A DNA stretch of 64,000 nt from Diphasiastrum complanatum (Eukaryota; Streptophyta; Lycopodiopsida; Lycopodiales; Lycopodiaceae), in NCBI GenBank assembly GCA_029204225.1, contig CM055109.1:23338422-23402421 (forward strand). The letters run 5' to 3'. Position 1 is the first letter of the stretch. The number at the start of each line of letters is the position of its first letter. This document shows positions 46,830 to 55,933 of the stretch, in pieces. Made by a program: the position numbers and the translations under genes. Below the pieces are notes generated by a model. The model saw only the letters and a list, made by a program, of their open reading frames with translations. It was not told where the DNA came from and did no database searches.

Positions 46830-49800
46830 CTAGCTTCTAATGCTCCTAGCATAGTTTTCGCCAATAGAACTTTGATCCATCATAAGAATGATCTTCTTCC
46901 TAAGAATAGATCTCCTTTCAATGATCATGTAATGCTCAAAGTAGAAACAACCATAATTGATATAGAGAATAGTGTCCACTTGGGATGCTTCACTATTTCT
47001 TACATCAATTTTACATTTAAAAATGTGACTAGAACATGAAGAATCAAATAGAATGTAAATGAAATAATTCCACCATGCTTCCAAATCTGAACTCTCTGGA
47101 AAAATACAGCAAACAAACAATAAATGTGAGTGATCAACTTTTGTGTGCATGTCTCCTCCTCCTTTGTCCTTTGTTGTCTTGTATCCGCCATGATACTCCA
47201 TGACTGAGCCTCCATCTTCATCTTGCCTCAAGATACCATCATACCTTGATGACTTTACCATGAATGAGTGACATAATGAACCTCCAATAGCTTCATTTCC
47301 ATCAGCAAAATCATCCAAGAATGCTAGTACAAATCCAACATCAAAACAATGCTCACCAATGTAGCTAGTTTTACCATATCTTGACAATTTGCACACATCC
47401 ACATGAAATTGCTCAAACATGAGATGGAACAAGTAAAGTAAACTTGAAAAACACTTCCTTGCTGCTCCTTTGACCTTACTTGAGTCTTCAATATGCTGCA
47501 AAAACAGATCCATAACACCTTTGCCAATGACCTCTCCTTTGATGCTCTTGACTAGCTCCAAATTGCCAACTTCCCTTTTGACTAGTTGAAGCTCTTTGAG
47601 ATCAACCTCTTGATCTTCAACTTGACCATCAAAGTCATTGAACAAAATTTGTTTTCCAGATCCATTACTTGATTTTACAGCAAGATAACATCCATCCACT
47701 TGCATAGCTCCATGTACACAAGAAGATCCTCCAAAAGATGTTCCACTCTTCATAAGAGATCGATACTCAAGATCCATTGCTTGGATCCACTCCTCTTCTT
47801 TCCTTGCTTGATCTACACTTTTAGGATCATCCAAAGAGGTTAGGAAAGCAACATAATTTCCAGAAACTACTTGCTTACCCTTTTGATCATATGTGAGCCT
47901 TGAAGGTACTTGTCTTTCTCTTGATATTCTCATTGGCTTTTGACTTGATGAAGGTCCATCATCACCACCATCCAAAGTAGGATCCTTCTCATCAACATCA
48001 AGAATGTTAGATCCATCTACTTTACCATCAATCATGCTTGAAGACACCTTTGGAATGTTTCCCTCATCAAAAATGACATCTCTACCAGCAGTCACTTTGT
48101 TAGTAGAAGGAATGTAAACCTTGTAGGCTTTACTCACCTCACTATATCCAACAAAAATACCTCTTCTTGAAGATGGATCCTCCTTGGTCCTATCATCAAG
48201 AGTAATGTTGACATAGCATGTGCATCCAAAGGTTCTTAGAAAGTTGACACTCAGCCTCCTCTTGAATAGCATCTCAAAAGGTGTCCTTCCATCCAAAATA
48301 GCACTCGGCCACCTATTGCACAAGAAATTGGCACACAACAAAGCTTGATCCCAAAATGGTTTGTCAAGATTAGCACTTAACCTCATAGCTATAGCACTTT
48401 CACATAAAGTTCTATTCTTCCTTTCAGCCACTCCATTTTGTTGTGGGGTCCTTGATGTTGTATACTCCCTCTTCCTCCCATGCTCATCACAAAAGGCCTT
48501 GAACTTGTTAGATATGTACTCACCACCATTGTTACCTCTCAAGCACTTGATATTTGTGAAAAATTGGTTCTCCCTTGCATTCTTGAACTTGACAAAGACA
48601 TCATACACTTCATCCTTGCTCTTTAGTAGATAGATCCAACAAAATCTACTAAAATCATCAATGAATGTTACATACAACTTAGCTCCACTATTGCTAATTG
48701 TAGTAAATCCATGAATATCCAAATGTACAAGTTGAAAAGGCTTTGTAGATCTAGAAATAAATCTAGTATAAGGTAGTCTATGTGACTTAGACAAAGCACA
48801 AGACTCACAAACATGCTTGTCATTACTTAAGGAACTCGGAAGACCAATCACAACCTTCTTCCTTGCCATTACCTCCAATGACTTGAAGTTGAGGTGTCCC
48901 ATCCTTTTGTGCCAAACCTCTTGAATAGAAATTTGCTCCCTTGCAACAAATCCAACTTGGTTAGCAATAACACAAGCATCAAGTTTGAACAACTTTCCTT
49001 GTCTTTTACCTTTTCCAATCAAGACATCCTTCCTTTTGATCAAACAAGCATCTCCATCAAACTCCACCTTGAGGCCCTTACTTAGCATTTGACTCACACT
49101 AAGCAAATTCTTGGTAATAGATGGAATAAACAAGACATCCTCCAAATGAACATTCCTATTTGTAGAGAGAGAAATAAGAATTGTGCCAATCCCTTTGATT
49201 GCACACTCACCATCATTGGCCGTGTAGATCACCCTCTTGTCATCTCCATATGCCAACAAAGAAGTGAAGTACTCTTTGTGAAAGGTCATGTGTGAACTTG
49301 CTCCACTATCAATCCACCAAGGATCTAGATCTCCATCATTATCAAGCATACATGAAGACATCACAAAGGCATCATCATTTGCATCTTGCACATCCAAACC
49401 ATCCTCATCAAGAGTAAGATTACCTTGCTTGTCTCCTTGATCTCTCTTCTTCTTGTAGCACTCACTTGCAAAGTGTCCTTTGATGCCACAATAGAAGCAC
49501 TTGAGCTTTGATCTATCTTTATTTTTGCCACTTGAAGAAGCATCCACTTGATCTTGCCCTTTAAACCACTTGCTTTTGGTTTTGCCCTTGAATTTGCCCT
49601 TTGTGATCATAGCATCCTCTTGAAGTGTCGATGTAGATCCACCTCTTGCTTGAAGCCTATATTCCTCATTGATCAAGATCTCTTGAAGATCCATCAAACT
49701 TGGCAAAGTCTTTTGAATAGCAATACTTTGAACAATGTTAGCATGAGCATCCAACAAGCCATTAAGAATCACTTGAATAAGCTCTCCTTCCTTAATGCTT

Positions 49801-50084
49801 TCATCTATGCAAGCTAACTCATCATTTCTCAAAACAAAAGTACTTGGACTTTCTTCATTCTTTTTCAAACTAGAAAAGATTTGCCTTCTTAGAGTCAACA
49901 CTCTAGAAGTAGACTTGGATTCATAAAGCTTCTTCAATGAATTCCAAGCTTCCAAAGATGATGTGCACTTACCAACTTCCTTGAGAGGTTCATTGGTAAC
50001 ATTCATCTTTGTCATGTGTAGAGCCTTCTTGGCCCTCTTGTCATACCTCAATTGATCTTGTTGTGTTGCTGGTCTCTCCTCCAA
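46830..50084 (-). CDS. Gag-protease-integrase polyprotein with cassette instead of reverse transcriptase
   Basis: 1084 codons, open throughout. Domains: UBN2 gag core about 1-150 (KMNVTNEPLKEV, STFVLRNDELACI); CCHC knuckle about 193-208 (CFYCGIKGHFASEC); aspartic protease about 254-340 (WWIDSGASSHM); pre-integrase about 395-430 (VWHKRMGHLNFKSLEV); integrase about 445-600 (HLDIHG, LRGNNGGEYIS, NGVAERKNRTL); integrase tail about 650-680 (IPSTNKVTAGRDVIFDE). From about 780 it enters the cassette shared with 14065-14895. The second integrase catalytic Asp (usual LRSDNGGEY) is Asn here. Upstream, another gag start (ATG at 50209, minus) is cut off by a stop and frameshift, so the true N-terminus is lost and the ATG at 50084 is only the first in this frame. 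RNase H lies downstream in another frame (46417-46818). Confidence 0.8.
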   Translation of the reverse strand: MEERPATQQDQLRYDKRAKKALHMTKMNVTNEPLKEVGKCTSSLEAWNSLKKLYESKSTSRVLTLRRQIFSSLKKNEESPSTFVLRNDELACIDESIKEGELIQVILNGLLDAHANIVQSIAIQKTLPSLMDLQEILINEEYRLQARGGSTSTLQEDAMITKGKFKGKTKSKWFKGQDQVDASSSGKNKDRSKLKCFYCGIKGHFASECYKKKRDQGDKQGNLTLDEDGLDVQDANDDAFVMSSCMLDNDGDLDPWWIDSGASSHMTFHKEYFTSLLAYGDDKRVIYTANDGECAIKGIGTILISLSTNRNVHLEDVLFIPSITKNLLSVSQMLSKGLKVEFDGDACLIKRKDVLIGKGKRQGKLFKLDACVIANQVGFVAREQISIQEVWHKRMGHLNFKSLEVMARKKVVIGLPSSLSNDKHVCESCALSKSHRLPYTRFISRSTKPFQLVHLDIHGFTTISNSGAKLYVTFIDDFSRFCWIYLLKSKDEVYDVFVKFKNARENQFFTNIKCLRGNNGGEYISNKFKAFCDEHGRKREYTTSRTPQQNGVAERKNRTLCESAIAMRLSANLDKPFWDQALLCANFLCNRWPSAILDGRTPFEMLFKRRLSVNFLRTFGCTCYVNITLDDRTKEDPSSRRGIFVGYSEVSKAYKVYIPSTNKVTAGRDVIFDEGNIPKVSSSMIDGKVDGSNILDVDEKDPTLDGGDDGPSSSQKPMRISRERQVPSRLTYDQKGKQVVSGNYVAFLTSLDDPKSVDQARKEEEWIQAMDLEYRSLMKSGTSFGGSSCVHGAMQVDGCYLAVKSSNGSGKQILFNDFDGQVEDQEVDLKELQLVKREVGNLELVKSIKGEVIGKGVMDLFLQHIEDSSKVKGAARKCFSSLLYLFHLMFEQFHVDVCKLSRYGKTSYIGEHCFDVGFVLAFLDDFADGNEAIGGSLCHSFMVKSSRYDGILRQDEDGGSVMEYHGGYKTTKDKGGGDMHTKVDHSHLLFVCCIFPESSDLEAWWNYFIYILFDSSCSSHIFKCKIDVRNSEASQVDTILYINYGCFYFEHYMIIERRSILRKKIILMMDQSSIGENYARSIRS
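46845..47745 (-). other. Cassette of unknown function, in-frame end of the gag-integrase ORF
   Basis: Roughly residues 780-1080 of the preceding ORF. No RT, RNase H or zinc-finger motif was recognised. Conserved blocks shared with 14065-14895 include FNDFDGQVEDQEV, NLELVKSIKG, SSKVKGA, FIYILFDSSCSSH, NSEASQ and ERRSILR. Aromatic and Cys-rich stretches (HLLFVCCIFPES) suggest a folded protein. It is fused in frame to integrase in this element and follows RT in the other, so its place differs between copies. Confidence 0.6.
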
Positions 50085-50209
50085 ACCTACAACAAATCCA
50101 AAACATCATTCATCTCAAGAAGTGACTCCATCCTCACTTTCCATAATGTATAGTTACTTGAGGTAAGCCTATCATTGGCTTCCAACATGACTCCAATTGA
50201 GGTTGCCAT
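50085..50209 (-). pseudogene. Lost N-terminal start of gag
   Basis: The minus strand from the ATG at 50209 reads MATSIGVMLEANDRL and MESLLEMNDVLDLL, typical of a Copia gag start, then meets a TAG and a one-base frame change before the frame of the 46830-50084 ORF. Confidence 0.75.
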
Positions 50210-50809
50210 GTAGCAATGACCTGATCTTCTCTTTCAACCTGCTTCAATGCACAAAGCACTCCTTTGAACAACAACAAATGCTTTCAAAAGAAATCACCAA
50301 GATTTGAAACTATCTCACAAATTCTCTTCTAGCACTTATCCAAGCAAATCAACACATAGAATCATGGAATATTGATCAACCTATGATCTATCCTCAATCT
50401 AATGACTTTTGCCACTTCCTAAGATTGAAACACACTCAAATGAAGTCCAGCAACCTCACTATCTAGAGATCCAATCAAAATTAGGGTTTTGACAAAATCA
50501 CAAAAAATTGACTATTCCAAATCTACATGCAAATGCTGAAAATTTGATATGCAATCTATAAGCCACCACTTAGGCTGAACCAATGATCCAAAAATCGGCC
50601 AAATCCAGCATGTGAATTCAGAAAATGGAATTGAACAATTATATTGACCTATTTAGTGTTTTGATCTACAAAAGATCCAATCTACAAAAGCAAAAAATCC
50701 GATTTTGGTGTAGAATCCTCTCTAGCATGCTCTAGACTTGATATCTTCACCAAATCATTGATAGATCTGATTTCCTCCTTCATAACCTAAAACACAAGCT
50801 CTGATATCA

Positions 50810-51196
50810 TGTGAAAGATTTCAGATCCTTAAGATCCAATCTACTTGAATGATCTTTGGTTAGAAAGAGAAATACACTACCAATTTCACCAATGTAGAAA
50901 AATCAGCATCTACACACAATTTGAGATGCAAACACTAATAGAACTTGATCAAACTTGAATGAAATGATTATGTACTATTGTTGTCCGTACAAAATAGCAA
51001 GCTACTGTATTTCACACGTGTGGATCCAAAAATAACAAATATAGATCATTCTACACATAGAATTGCAAGCAATCACCAAGATAGTTCACCAATGGATAGT
51101 AGAACCCAAGAGAACCATGTATGAGCATGAAATGAGATAGAGAAGAGAGAGAATGACTCTCTCCACGAGTTACATCCTTCTATAACAGGTCCAAAC
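50810..51196 (-). repeat. Truncated 5' LTR of the cassette-bearing Copia element
   Basis: Starts TGTGAAAGATTTC next to the primer-site complement and matches 45614-46000 for about 387 bp (AACAGGTCCAAAC), then changes to unrelated sequence at 51197. Confidence 0.85.
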
Positions 51197-51978
51197 TGTA
51201 TGACAAGAGGTTTGTTGAAGAAGGAGACTGATTTCCCAATGCTTGTGTTTCCCTATATGAAGGATCTTCGTCGTGACTGGGGTACTTCTTCTGATTGAGT
51301 CTCTTTGGATTACCCATCTGCCTTCTTTAGCCTTGTCTTTTTCATATTAGACTTGTGACCTTGGCTGTCGATCTTGTTGATCTTGTTGTTGGCAGCGCAA
51401 CTGCTCCAGTGGATCCAAGCAGATCCACTCTCTCTTCCCCCAAAATCTATTGGTGGGGATGTTGTTGCTGGTAACTGTTCATGCTCAGGATTGGATCGAC
51501 GTGTGGAACACGTAGTTGAAACTCGTTGAACATGCGCCTAGACTAAAGATTGAACAAATTTTAACTAAATTTGTTTCAATCTTCCTGTAGTTGACTCAGA
51601 GATGAATATGGCAATGAGATGCAGAAATCAACTCAATAAATTCTAAACTACTATACAAGCTAACCTGAAGATGGATAGATGAATGAAAATGTGTTCGTGA
51701 GATGCTCTACAGAAGACTCTCGTGTAGTAGCTATTTCTCATGCAAAAATCAATCACACACTAGGAATGAAGAGCAACAAGAAAATAAACAAATTGTACAG
51801 AGAGTGAGAACTGTAGTGCACTTGTCTAACAAAACTTGCATTCATCAACATTGATAATGTACCTTGACAATTGCAATATTCCTTTTGTTTTGTAGAGTAA
51901 TGTGACTTACTCTGACATGCCCTTGTCAAAACAAGACAGGGTGGATGACACTAAATCCATTGTGTTGTCGTGAGGATC
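51197..51978. other. Unassigned DNA between the Copia insertion and gypsy gag
   Basis: A short plus-strand open stretch (from about 51203, with TDFPMLVFPYMKDLRRDWG) looks protein-like but ends in stops, and I recognise no family. Confidence 0.35.
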
Positions 51979-53332
51979 CTATTGTGATTCATAACTGATG
52001 TGACGGGCAGGTAGGATCTTAGTTGGTTGTTTCGGACAGTCTTTGAAACTATGTTTTCTGATACAGTCAGGACACTCAGCATGGTACTTGGTCTTGACTG
52101 GACAATCAGCCATGAAGTGGCCAGTTTCATCACAGATGAAACATCTGGTGTGCAATGGCCCTTGTATAACAGCATAGCCATCTTGTATGGCTAATGGTTT
52201 TGGAGTTTCAGGTGGATATTCATGATAAGTCAAGGCATTTCTAGACTGTGATGATTGTTCTTCATATTGTTGAACTGTATGTGCTTGAATTGGTTGATAT
52301 GAAGGACAAGGATCAACAAGATGCGTAGCCCGGCAGTGTGGGCACCATATTGTTTTTCGTCTATAAGGTACCTGTGCAGGGTTTGACTGACCAGACATAC
52401 TGCTTTGGATAGACTTTAGGGTAGCTCGAAACTCGTTGGTGAGTTTCTCCATCTATAGTTGATGTTGCTTATTAAGCAACTCCAACTGGGATTTCCAAAG
52501 CTGATCTCGGGTGTCCTCAGTCGGCTTTGAGTCATGGACAGGAGCATGTGGTGCTCGTCTTTCCCTTAATTCGTCAACATTTGATCCTTCGTCTTCTTCC
52601 TTGATGGCATCAGACATAGCTAACTTTAGGCTCATATATTCATCATTGGATCTAAGCTCACGTCTAATCCATCTTGGAAGGCCGATTAAAAACCAGATGA
52701 TGAGCATCTGTTCAAAGGGCTATTCCTGTACTTGACTTTTGAGGCATTTAGAACGCTCGATATAGTCTCGTACGTGCTCATCTTTTGCCATTTTGATGTT
52801 ACTCAATTTGACAAAAGGGCTCTCGATCAAGTGAAAGGGCTTAAAACGCTTGATAAAGGAGTCTTTCCAAATTGACCAGTCTGTCTTTTAGTTACGATCA
52901 AGGTTGAAAAATCAATCACGTGCTTTAGCGATCATGGTCATCGAAAACAGTTGGACCATAGCATCGGGAGACGTTTCGCCATACACATCACATGCATTCT
53001 CAAAGATTTGCAAAAATCTTTGAGGGTCCAAACTACCGTCAAACTTTGGTAGATGTAGCTTGGGTGTACGTCTTTCAAAATGAGCTCCGTGGGTAGCAAG
53101 AACTCCATTAAGGTTGGTTCTGACCTATGAGGGCTCAGCACCAAAAAAATGCGGTCGTGCGTGTGAAGACTCGGCTCTATCAGGTTCTTGTCCTTCGAAT
53201 GGATTTGTGGATGGCTCCTAGAGTTCGGCTCTCATTCGGTAGAACCTATGATGTCTGATTTGTTCAGCTACAGGGGACCTGACCTCGTATGGATAATTGT
53301 CTGGAATTTCAGGGTCTTTTTGTTGGTCCATT
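51979..53332 (-). pseudogene. Ty3/gypsy-type gag, frameshifted
   Basis: The start ATG is at about 53332 (MDQQKDPEIPDNYPYEV). The gag core follows near 53050-52710 (PKFDGSLDPQRFLQIFENACDVYGE, interrupted by several in-frame stops). Then comes 52707-52453 (LPRWIRRELRSNDEYMSL) and, in-frame after a stop, 52452-51979, which has two Cys-rich motifs (WCPHCRATH and a CCHC knuckle CFICDETGHFMADCP) and a third Cys cluster (CPDCIRKHSFKDC). Gag forms the particle and binds element RNA. The in-frame stops make this copy non-functional. Protease and RT do not follow on the left within the readable part, because the Copia insertion and spacer intervene. Confidence 0.8.
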
Positions 53333-53439
53333 GAGTACTGGTATGAGTTTTTTTATTGTTTTGAATTTTGCGAGTTTTTTGGTGTTTTTTAAAAAAAATT
53401 GTTTTGTTTTTTGTTTTTTTGGATTTTTGCGGTCCCTAC

Positions 53440-54350
53440 GGTTTGTGGTCTATGGTCTGGTGTGGTTTACGGTTACGGTGGAACGCGGGTGCTGCGGATC
53501 ACTACGGGTGATTGTGATTTGATGCGGTTGAGGATGGAGGGATGCGGACTGGTGCGGTCAATGGCAGTGTCAGCGGTCGATTACGGGTGTAGTGGGCAAG
53601 TGGGGTTGCAGCAGTGGTTGCAGGTGCGGTGGTCGATTGCGATGTCAACGGTCAATGGCGGTTGCTACAATGGATGAGGGGAATGTGATGGGTTAGCGGG
53701 AATGCGTGCAGTGTGTTTACGGTGGATTGCGGTTATTTGCGATGGGGTGCGGGTGATTGCAGTCAGTGGCGTTATGGGGTCTGTTGCAGTCAGTTACAAT
53801 CTGCTGCGGTCTAGACGGGAAAATGTGGTTTGATGGTGGAGGCAGTCGGTGTGCGTTTGGAATGCGATTCAAGGACCAATGTGGCTAGGTTGCAATTGTC
53901 TGCGGTGCAACAATGGTTGATTACGGTTGTAGCGGGCGAGTGTGGTTGCAGCGGACAATTACAGTTTCAGCAGTCGTTCTGTTGTTGCCGATGGCTGCGG
54001 CTCACGATGATCACTACGGTGTAACGTAGTTGTGTGCAATGGCTACGGCTCAAGGCAGTCGCTATAGTTGTGAGTCAGCTTGATGCGGTTGTAATGCGTG
54101 TAGTGCGGTTGGAAAGCAAGGGGACTGCGGTTGAGGGCGGGTAGGATGGTGGATGGAAATGGCAAGTGAATACGGTGTCTGTTCGGTGGCTACGGTGCAA
54201 AGAGTGAAGCAATGGGGGTTTTGTTGAATGTATTCCCTACGGCTCAATGCAGTTCTCATGGTGCAGAGCGGTCACTACGGTGCAATGCGATTGTTATGGT
54301 TGGAAGGTGTTTGTAATGACTGTAGTGTGTTTGATTATGGTCTCAATGGT
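53440..54350. repeat. G/T-rich diverged repeat region in the leader of the gypsy-type element
   Basis: The plus strand is strongly rich in G and T and poor in C, with recurrent GCGGT, ACGG and GGTTGTAG motifs. A sub-block (GGATGGAGGGATGCGGACTGG) recurs with changes at about 54930-54950. It lies upstream (minus-strand sense) of the gag start and is likely a tandem-repeat leader or LTR-linked region. Confidence 0.6.
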
Positions 54351-54357
54351 TCAAGGG

Positions 54358-54797
54358 TCGGTTGAGATCTGAGATCATCCGTCGGTTGAGAACTGACGTG
54401 AGGGCGTCGGTCAAGAACTGACGCGAGGTCATCGGTTGAGATCTGACGCGAGGGTGTCGGTCGAGTTCTAACGCGAGGTCATTGGTTGAGATCTGAAATC
54501 ATCCGTCGGTCGGGAACTGACGCGAGGGCGTCGGTCGAGAACTGACGCGAGGGGGTCGGTCGCGTTCTGACACGAGGTCATCGGTTGAGATCTGAAGCGA
54601 GGGTGTCGGTCGCGTTCTGCCGCGAGGTCATCGGTTGAGATCTGACGCGAAGCGTCGATCGAGATCAGAATGGAAAATGTTGGTCGAAATCTGACGTGAG
54701 GTCATCGGTCAAGATTTGATTGAGTGCCATCGGTCGAGATTTCATAGGGTGTCAGTTGAGATTTGATTGAGGGCCGTCGGTCGAGATTGAAGAGATG
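54358..54797. repeat. 25-bp minisatellite, about 18 units
   Basis: Units such as TCGGTTGAGATCTGACGCGAG followed by GTCA or GGCG repeat with a 24-25 bp period and point changes. Three more units follow at 55137-55210 (TCGATCGAGATCTGACTAAT and onward). Confidence 0.85.
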
Positions 54798-55136
54798 GCT
54801 CTGGCTCCGGTGGAGATGGAAGGGTGAGAGGACGGAAGGACGGTTAAATGGCATGCGGTTGTTTACAATGGAATGCGGTTGGAAAGTGTGTTGCGGTGGA
54901 GGTGGCTATGGTAGATTGCGGTCGAATGCGATTGAGGACGGAGGGATGCGGACTGGTGCGGTGAGTGGCAGTGTCAGCGGTCGATTATGGTTGGATGCAG
55001 CGGCGACGGGCGAAAGCGGTTGTGTGGAAGTGGTGTCGATGGAAGCGGTTAGCTGCGGTAATACTGTGGTGCATTGTAGGGTGAATGCGGTGGAATAGGA
55101 CGGAAACAGATGGAGGTGGAGGTGGTCCGTTTGCGT

Positions 55137-55210
55137 CGATCGAGATCTGACTAATAGCGTCGGTTGAGATCTGACTGATGGCATCAGTTGAGATATGACT
55201 GATGGACGTC
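55137..55210. repeat. Three further units of the 25-bp minisatellite, next to the LTR-like repeat
   Basis: Same consensus as 54358-54797. The last unit runs into the LTR-like sequence at 55211. Confidence 0.8.
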
Positions 55211-55933
55211 GGATTCTTGGACATCCCAAGAACATCAAGAACTGGATTGTAAAGAGATATGCAAGAATTACACCATAGATCCAGCCTATTTAGTTTACCT
55301 GAATGCTAGTTCCTACATTAATCCACAAACAAGAAAAGAAGCTAATCCACTCTACGAAAGCAGCAAATCTAATCCACTCTACAATCCACAACCACACACA
55401 AAAGGAGAGAAGGGCAAGATCATAAATGCATTACTCAAGAAACAAGAATGATCAAGGAGCTCAATGGATGCACCAAACTCGTGAAGGCTCTTCTCATTTC
55501 AGCATGGAGTTGATACAATTCACAAAAAGCTCCTCTTCACAAAGAGGGAGCCTCTTAAATAAGCAAGAGAGCTCCTTAGGTGGCATCCTAGTGGAATTTC
55601 CACATTTCACAAATTACAAGTGGAATAATGCTCTCCACTAGAGGTCACCATCAAAAGGTGGCTCACTCTACTTTCTTTAAGAGGGGTCTACTTGCATTTA
55701 TTACATTTGCTTAGAAATACTAGTTCCTACATGGTCATTTCATCTTCCAAGATTCACCATGAGGCTTACACAGTTCTTGCTTGCCATTCCTAACTAGCAT
55801 TTCTCGGCTCTCATACTCGGCTCTCAGTCTTCGTTGGTCTCGTCTTCTCAAAAACCTCCTCGGTCTAAGGTGAGAGGTGCTCTTGAGTTGTTCTGTCTGA
55901 GTATCTTGGGGATTCATCAGAATCAGCCAACAA
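55211..55933 (-). repeat. LTR-like repeat matching 43811-44551
   Basis: About 720 bp nearly identical by eye to 43811-44551, from GATTCTTGGACATCCC to CAGCCAACA at 55933. It interrupts the RNase H of the Copia remnant at 55934-58205, whose frame reads into the repeat at SWASLMDD. It therefore marks the right edge of an insertion into that remnant. Confidence 0.8.

Larger units (their letters stand above)
45614..51196 (-). mobile_element. Copia element with cassette in place of RT, right LTR truncated
   Basis: The left LTR (45614-46262) is complete. The right LTR (50810-51196) stops after about 387 bp, so the right end and any target duplication have been lost. A diverged tRNA-iMet primer site (plus strand GCTCTGATATCA, 50798-50809) adjoins the right LTR. 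The interior has gag, protease, integrase, a cassette and RNase H, but no RT. Confidence 0.85.
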
